45,085 nt of DNA from Chryseobacterium sp. (GTDB lineage Bacteria > Bacteroidota > Bacteroidia > Flavobacteriales > Weeksellaceae): positions 1 to 45,085 of the forward strand of contig NZ_JALAHD010000208.1 in NCBI RefSeq assembly GCF_022712095.1, in the 5' to 3' direction. Shown here piece by piece: positions 43,676 through 45,085 of this stretch (positions are counted from its first letter, which is position 1; each line of letters begins with the position of its first letter). Under the pieces are notes generated by a model. The model was given only the letters and a program-made list of their open reading frames with translations. It was not told the origin of the DNA and did no database searches. The position numbers and the translations under genes are program-made.

Positions 43676-43683
43676 TAAAGCTA

Positions 43684-43767
43684 ATGAAGCATTTGAACAA
43701 CATATTACGTCTTCCTTTCTTCAGTGAATATTATTACCCGTTCTATCGTTCGGGAAGACCTTCATAG
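43684..43767 (+). CDS. Tyrosine-rich leader peptide of the tyrS attenuator
   Basis: A 27-codon ORF (too short for the ORF track): it begins MKHLNNILRLPFFSEYYYPF and ends in a TAG at 43765-43767. It carries four Tyr codons (TAT TAT TAC at 43729-43737 and TAT at 43744-43746), plus three Phe codons, within 10 codons. It starts directly after a promoter box, and its stop lies 37 bases before a terminator that precedes tyrS. This is the classical composition of an attenuation leader peptide whose stalling codons match the amino acid of the downstream synthetase. The peptide itself is unlikely to have another function. No database evidence was used. Confidence 0.75.
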   Translation: MKHLNNILRLPFFSEYYYPFYRSGRPS

Positions 43768-43833
43768 CTATCATTCAATAAGGAAAATCTTATATAATCA
43801 TAGAGCCCGGACAATAAATGTCCGGGCTTTTTT
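43737..43833 (+). promoter_or_regulatory. Putative ribosome-mediated attenuator of tyrS
   Basis: Three mutually exclusive pairings can be drawn. Segment 1:2 is CCCG (43737-43740) with CGGG (43751-43754). The antiterminator 2:3 is GTTCGGG (43748-43754) with CCCGGAC (43806-43812), including one G-U, with inner helpers CTAT/ATAG (43768-43771/43800-43803) and ATAAG/CTTAT (43778-43782/43789-43793). The terminator 3:4 is AGCCCGGACA with TGTCCGGGCT. A ribosome stalled at the first Tyr codons would cover segment 1 and leave 2 free to pair with 3, allowing read-through. A ribosome reaching the stop would cover segment 2 and let the terminator form. Confidence 0.65.
43804..43833 (+). terminator. Leader terminator upstream of tyrS
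   Basis: The 10-bp GC-rich stem AGCCCGGACA / TGTCCGGGCT (43804-43813 / 43819-43828) with an ATAAA loop is followed by six T. It lies only 20 bases before the tyrS ATG, so it would block tyrS unless it is opened. This is why it reads as a regulatory terminator rather than the end of the receptor gene. Confidence 0.88.
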
Positions 43834-43853
43834 GCATTTAAAAAATTTAAACA

Positions 43854-45053
43854 ATGATCAATACATTAAAAGAAAACGTAGAAATTATTCTTCCGGAAAA
43901 TGGTTTGGAACAGAAGCTCCAGCAAGCCCGGGAAGAAAACAGAAAACTAAGCATTAAACTGGGTTTTGATCCAACAGCTCCCGACCTGCATCTGGGACAT
44001 GCTGTAGTATTGAAAAAACTAAAACAGTTTCAGGAACTGGGACATCAGATTATTATTGTTGTAGGTAGCTTTACTGCGAGAATCGGAGATCCTACCGGAA
44101 AAAATAAAGCCAGGAAACCTTTAAGCATAGATGATGTCCAGCATAATGCTCAAACGTATATCGATCAGCTATCCAAAGTAATTGATATTGAAAAGACTGA
44201 AATAGTTTTCAATTCCGAATGGCTGGATACCCTAAACTTTTCAGAAGTGATCAAGCTTTTATCAAAAGTTACAGTAGCCCAATTAATGCACAGGAATGAT
44301 TTCAATAAAAGATTTACAGAAAACACGCCTATTGCCATGCATGAATTGGTTTATCCTATTTTACAAGGATTCGATTCCGTAAAAATTGAATGTGATATCG
44401 AAATGGGTGGAACAGACCAACTTTTCAACTGTACTATGGGAAGACAGTTACAGGAAATCTATTTGATGCCTCCACAAATTGTGATGTGTATGCCTTTACT
44501 TAAGGGACTGGACGGAAAAGAGAAAATGAGTAAATCCCTGAACAATATCATCGGATTAACGGATGAACCTAATGAAATGTTCGGAAAAACGATGTCTATC
44601 CCTGACAGCCTCATACAAGAGTTTATTAACTTGACAACCAATTTTTCATTTGAAGAAAAGCAGAAGTTACAATTAAAAATAGAAAATGGAGAAAATCCAA
44701 TGAGTATCAAAAAGCTGATCGCTAAAAATATCATCACCCAATACCATGATAAGGAAGCTGCGGAAGCTGCAGAACAATTCTTCATCAATCAGTTTCAGAA
44801 TAAAAGTTTTGAGGAAAAAGTATTCGAACCGATTTCCATTGATTCTTTACGGCATAATCAGAATAAAATCATTCTGGTAGAACTGTGCCACCAACTTAAA
44901 AATGAACTCAGCAAATCTGCAGTGAGAAGATTAATCGAAAGTGGTGGAGTCCAGATCAATGATCATAAGAAAACTGAAGTGAATGAAGAAATTGAACTGG
45001 TCAGACAAACCAAAATAAAGATTGGAAAAAGAGCTTTTTTTGAACTGTTATAA
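43854..45053 (+). CDS. tyrS: Tyrosyl-tRNA synthetase, TyrZ/Thermus-like type
   Basis: A 399-residue class I synthetase that charges tRNA-Tyr. The HIGH motif is DPTAPDLHLGHAVVLKKLKQFQ, and the KMSKS motif is LDGKEKMSKSLNNIIGL. The tyrosine-binding motif is MHELVYPILQGFDSV with GGTDQLFN, and a C-terminal S4 domain (LSKSAVRRLIESGGVQIND) ends the protein. The sequence follows the TyrZ/Thermus branch rather than the E. coli/B. subtilis TyrS branch. Expression seems to be gated by the upstream tyrosine leader peptide and terminator. The gene appears complete, with no terminator visible in the last 32 bases of the window. Confidence 0.95.
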   Translation: MINTLKENVEIILPENGLEQKLQQAREENRKLSIKLGFDPTAPDLHLGHAVVLKKLKQFQELGHQIIIVVGSFTARIGDPTGKNKARKPLSIDDVQHNAQTYIDQLSKVIDIEKTEIVFNSEWLDTLNFSEVIKLLSKVTVAQLMHRNDFNKRFTENTPIAMHELVYPILQGFDSVKIECDIEMGGTDQLFNCTMGRQLQEIYLMPPQIVMCMPLLKGLDGKEKMSKSLNNIIGLTDEPNEMFGKTMSIPDSLIQEFINLTTNFSFEEKQKLQLKIENGENPMSIKKLIAKNIITQYHDKEAAEAAEQFFINQFQNKSFEEKVFEPISIDSLRHNQNKIILVELCHQLKNELSKSAVRRLIESGGVQINDHKKTEVNEEIELVRQTKIKIGKRAFFELL

Positions 45054-45085
45054 AACTGTTTTATATATAAAAGTCCGATCTATAC

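Noticed and set aside
43724-43957. 77-residue ORF overlapping the tyrS leader and start
   Set aside because: It crosses the terminator hairpin and runs out of frame into tyrS; the 27-codon ORF in another frame explains the region better.
1-45085. CRISPR arrays, IS elements, prophage or integrase genes, tRNA genes, T-box or other known riboswitches
   Set aside because: I looked for regularly spaced repeats, transposase or integrase motifs, cloverleaf patterns and T-box consensus, and found none. The valS and asnS leaders show no attenuator.

Overview
The window looks like chromosomal DNA of a Chryseobacterium-type flavobacterium (Bacteroidota, Weeksellaceae). The base composition is AT-rich. 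Many genes are preceded by the Bacteroidota -7 promoter element TAnnTTTG, and Shine-Dalgarno sequences are largely absent. Several gene types are typical of the phylum: a long-tailed S16, a DUF2158 gene inside the nrd locus, a CarboxypepD_reg/beta-barrel receptor, MacB-type pumps with two permeases, and a GreA-like protein often misnamed 3-oxoacyl-ACP synthase. I see no IS element, prophage, CRISPR array, tRNA or rRNA. The window is mostly housekeeping genes with a few accessory ones.

Layout. Bases 1-2777 (minus) hold the 5' part of recX (cut by the window edge), glyA and a thioredoxin-reductase-like flavoprotein. Bases 3002-4089 (minus) are a TetR/DUF2867 operon with a near-perfect operator. 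Bases 4121-8688 (minus) are a four-gene MacB-type efflux operon (ATPase, two permeases, HlyD adaptor). Bases 8690-12180 (plus) are the class I ribonucleotide reductase locus nrdB, DUF2158, nrdA, with a DnaA box in the leader. Bases 12226-17051 hold a DUF72 protein and then minus-strand genes: a membrane protein, an HD hydrolase, an alpha/beta hydrolase, a ribokinase-like kinase and a DUF4241 protein. Bases 17018-24614 hold valS, a DUF1573 protein, PPK2, the RNase P RNA (rnpB, missing from the ORF track), a sigma factor with a membrane partner, and an acyl-CoA synthetase. Bases 24628-28488 (minus) hold rpoN, asnS and a CDP-alcohol phosphatidyltransferase. Bases 28514-33700 hold an HTH protein with a lipoprotein, rimM/rpsP, a nitroreductase, a GreA-like factor and a SUKH-type gene broken by two frameshifts. 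Bases 33713-39516 hold an SRPBCC protein, an M3 peptidase, an orphan protein, an O-methyltransferase, a Pmp3-like peptide, a MarR-GNAT fusion and a thioesterase. Bases 39515-45085 hold an SDR epimerase, a Crp/Fnr regulator, an outer-membrane receptor and tyrS.

Most interesting element. Between the receptor gene and tyrS (43668-43833) there is a compact, self-contained leader: a TAnnTTTG element, a 27-codon ORF with four Tyr codons (three consecutive), and a strong intrinsic terminator just before the tyrS start. The segment just after the Tyr codons can pair with the 5' arm of the terminator, so the three pairings needed for classical ribosome-mediated attenuation are present. I read this as a tyrosine-responsive attenuator controlling a TyrZ/Thermus-type tyrosyl-tRNA synthetase. 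I know of no description of it in this phylum.

Limits. All family calls come from reading the translations by eye. No database search, folding program or codon statistics were run.
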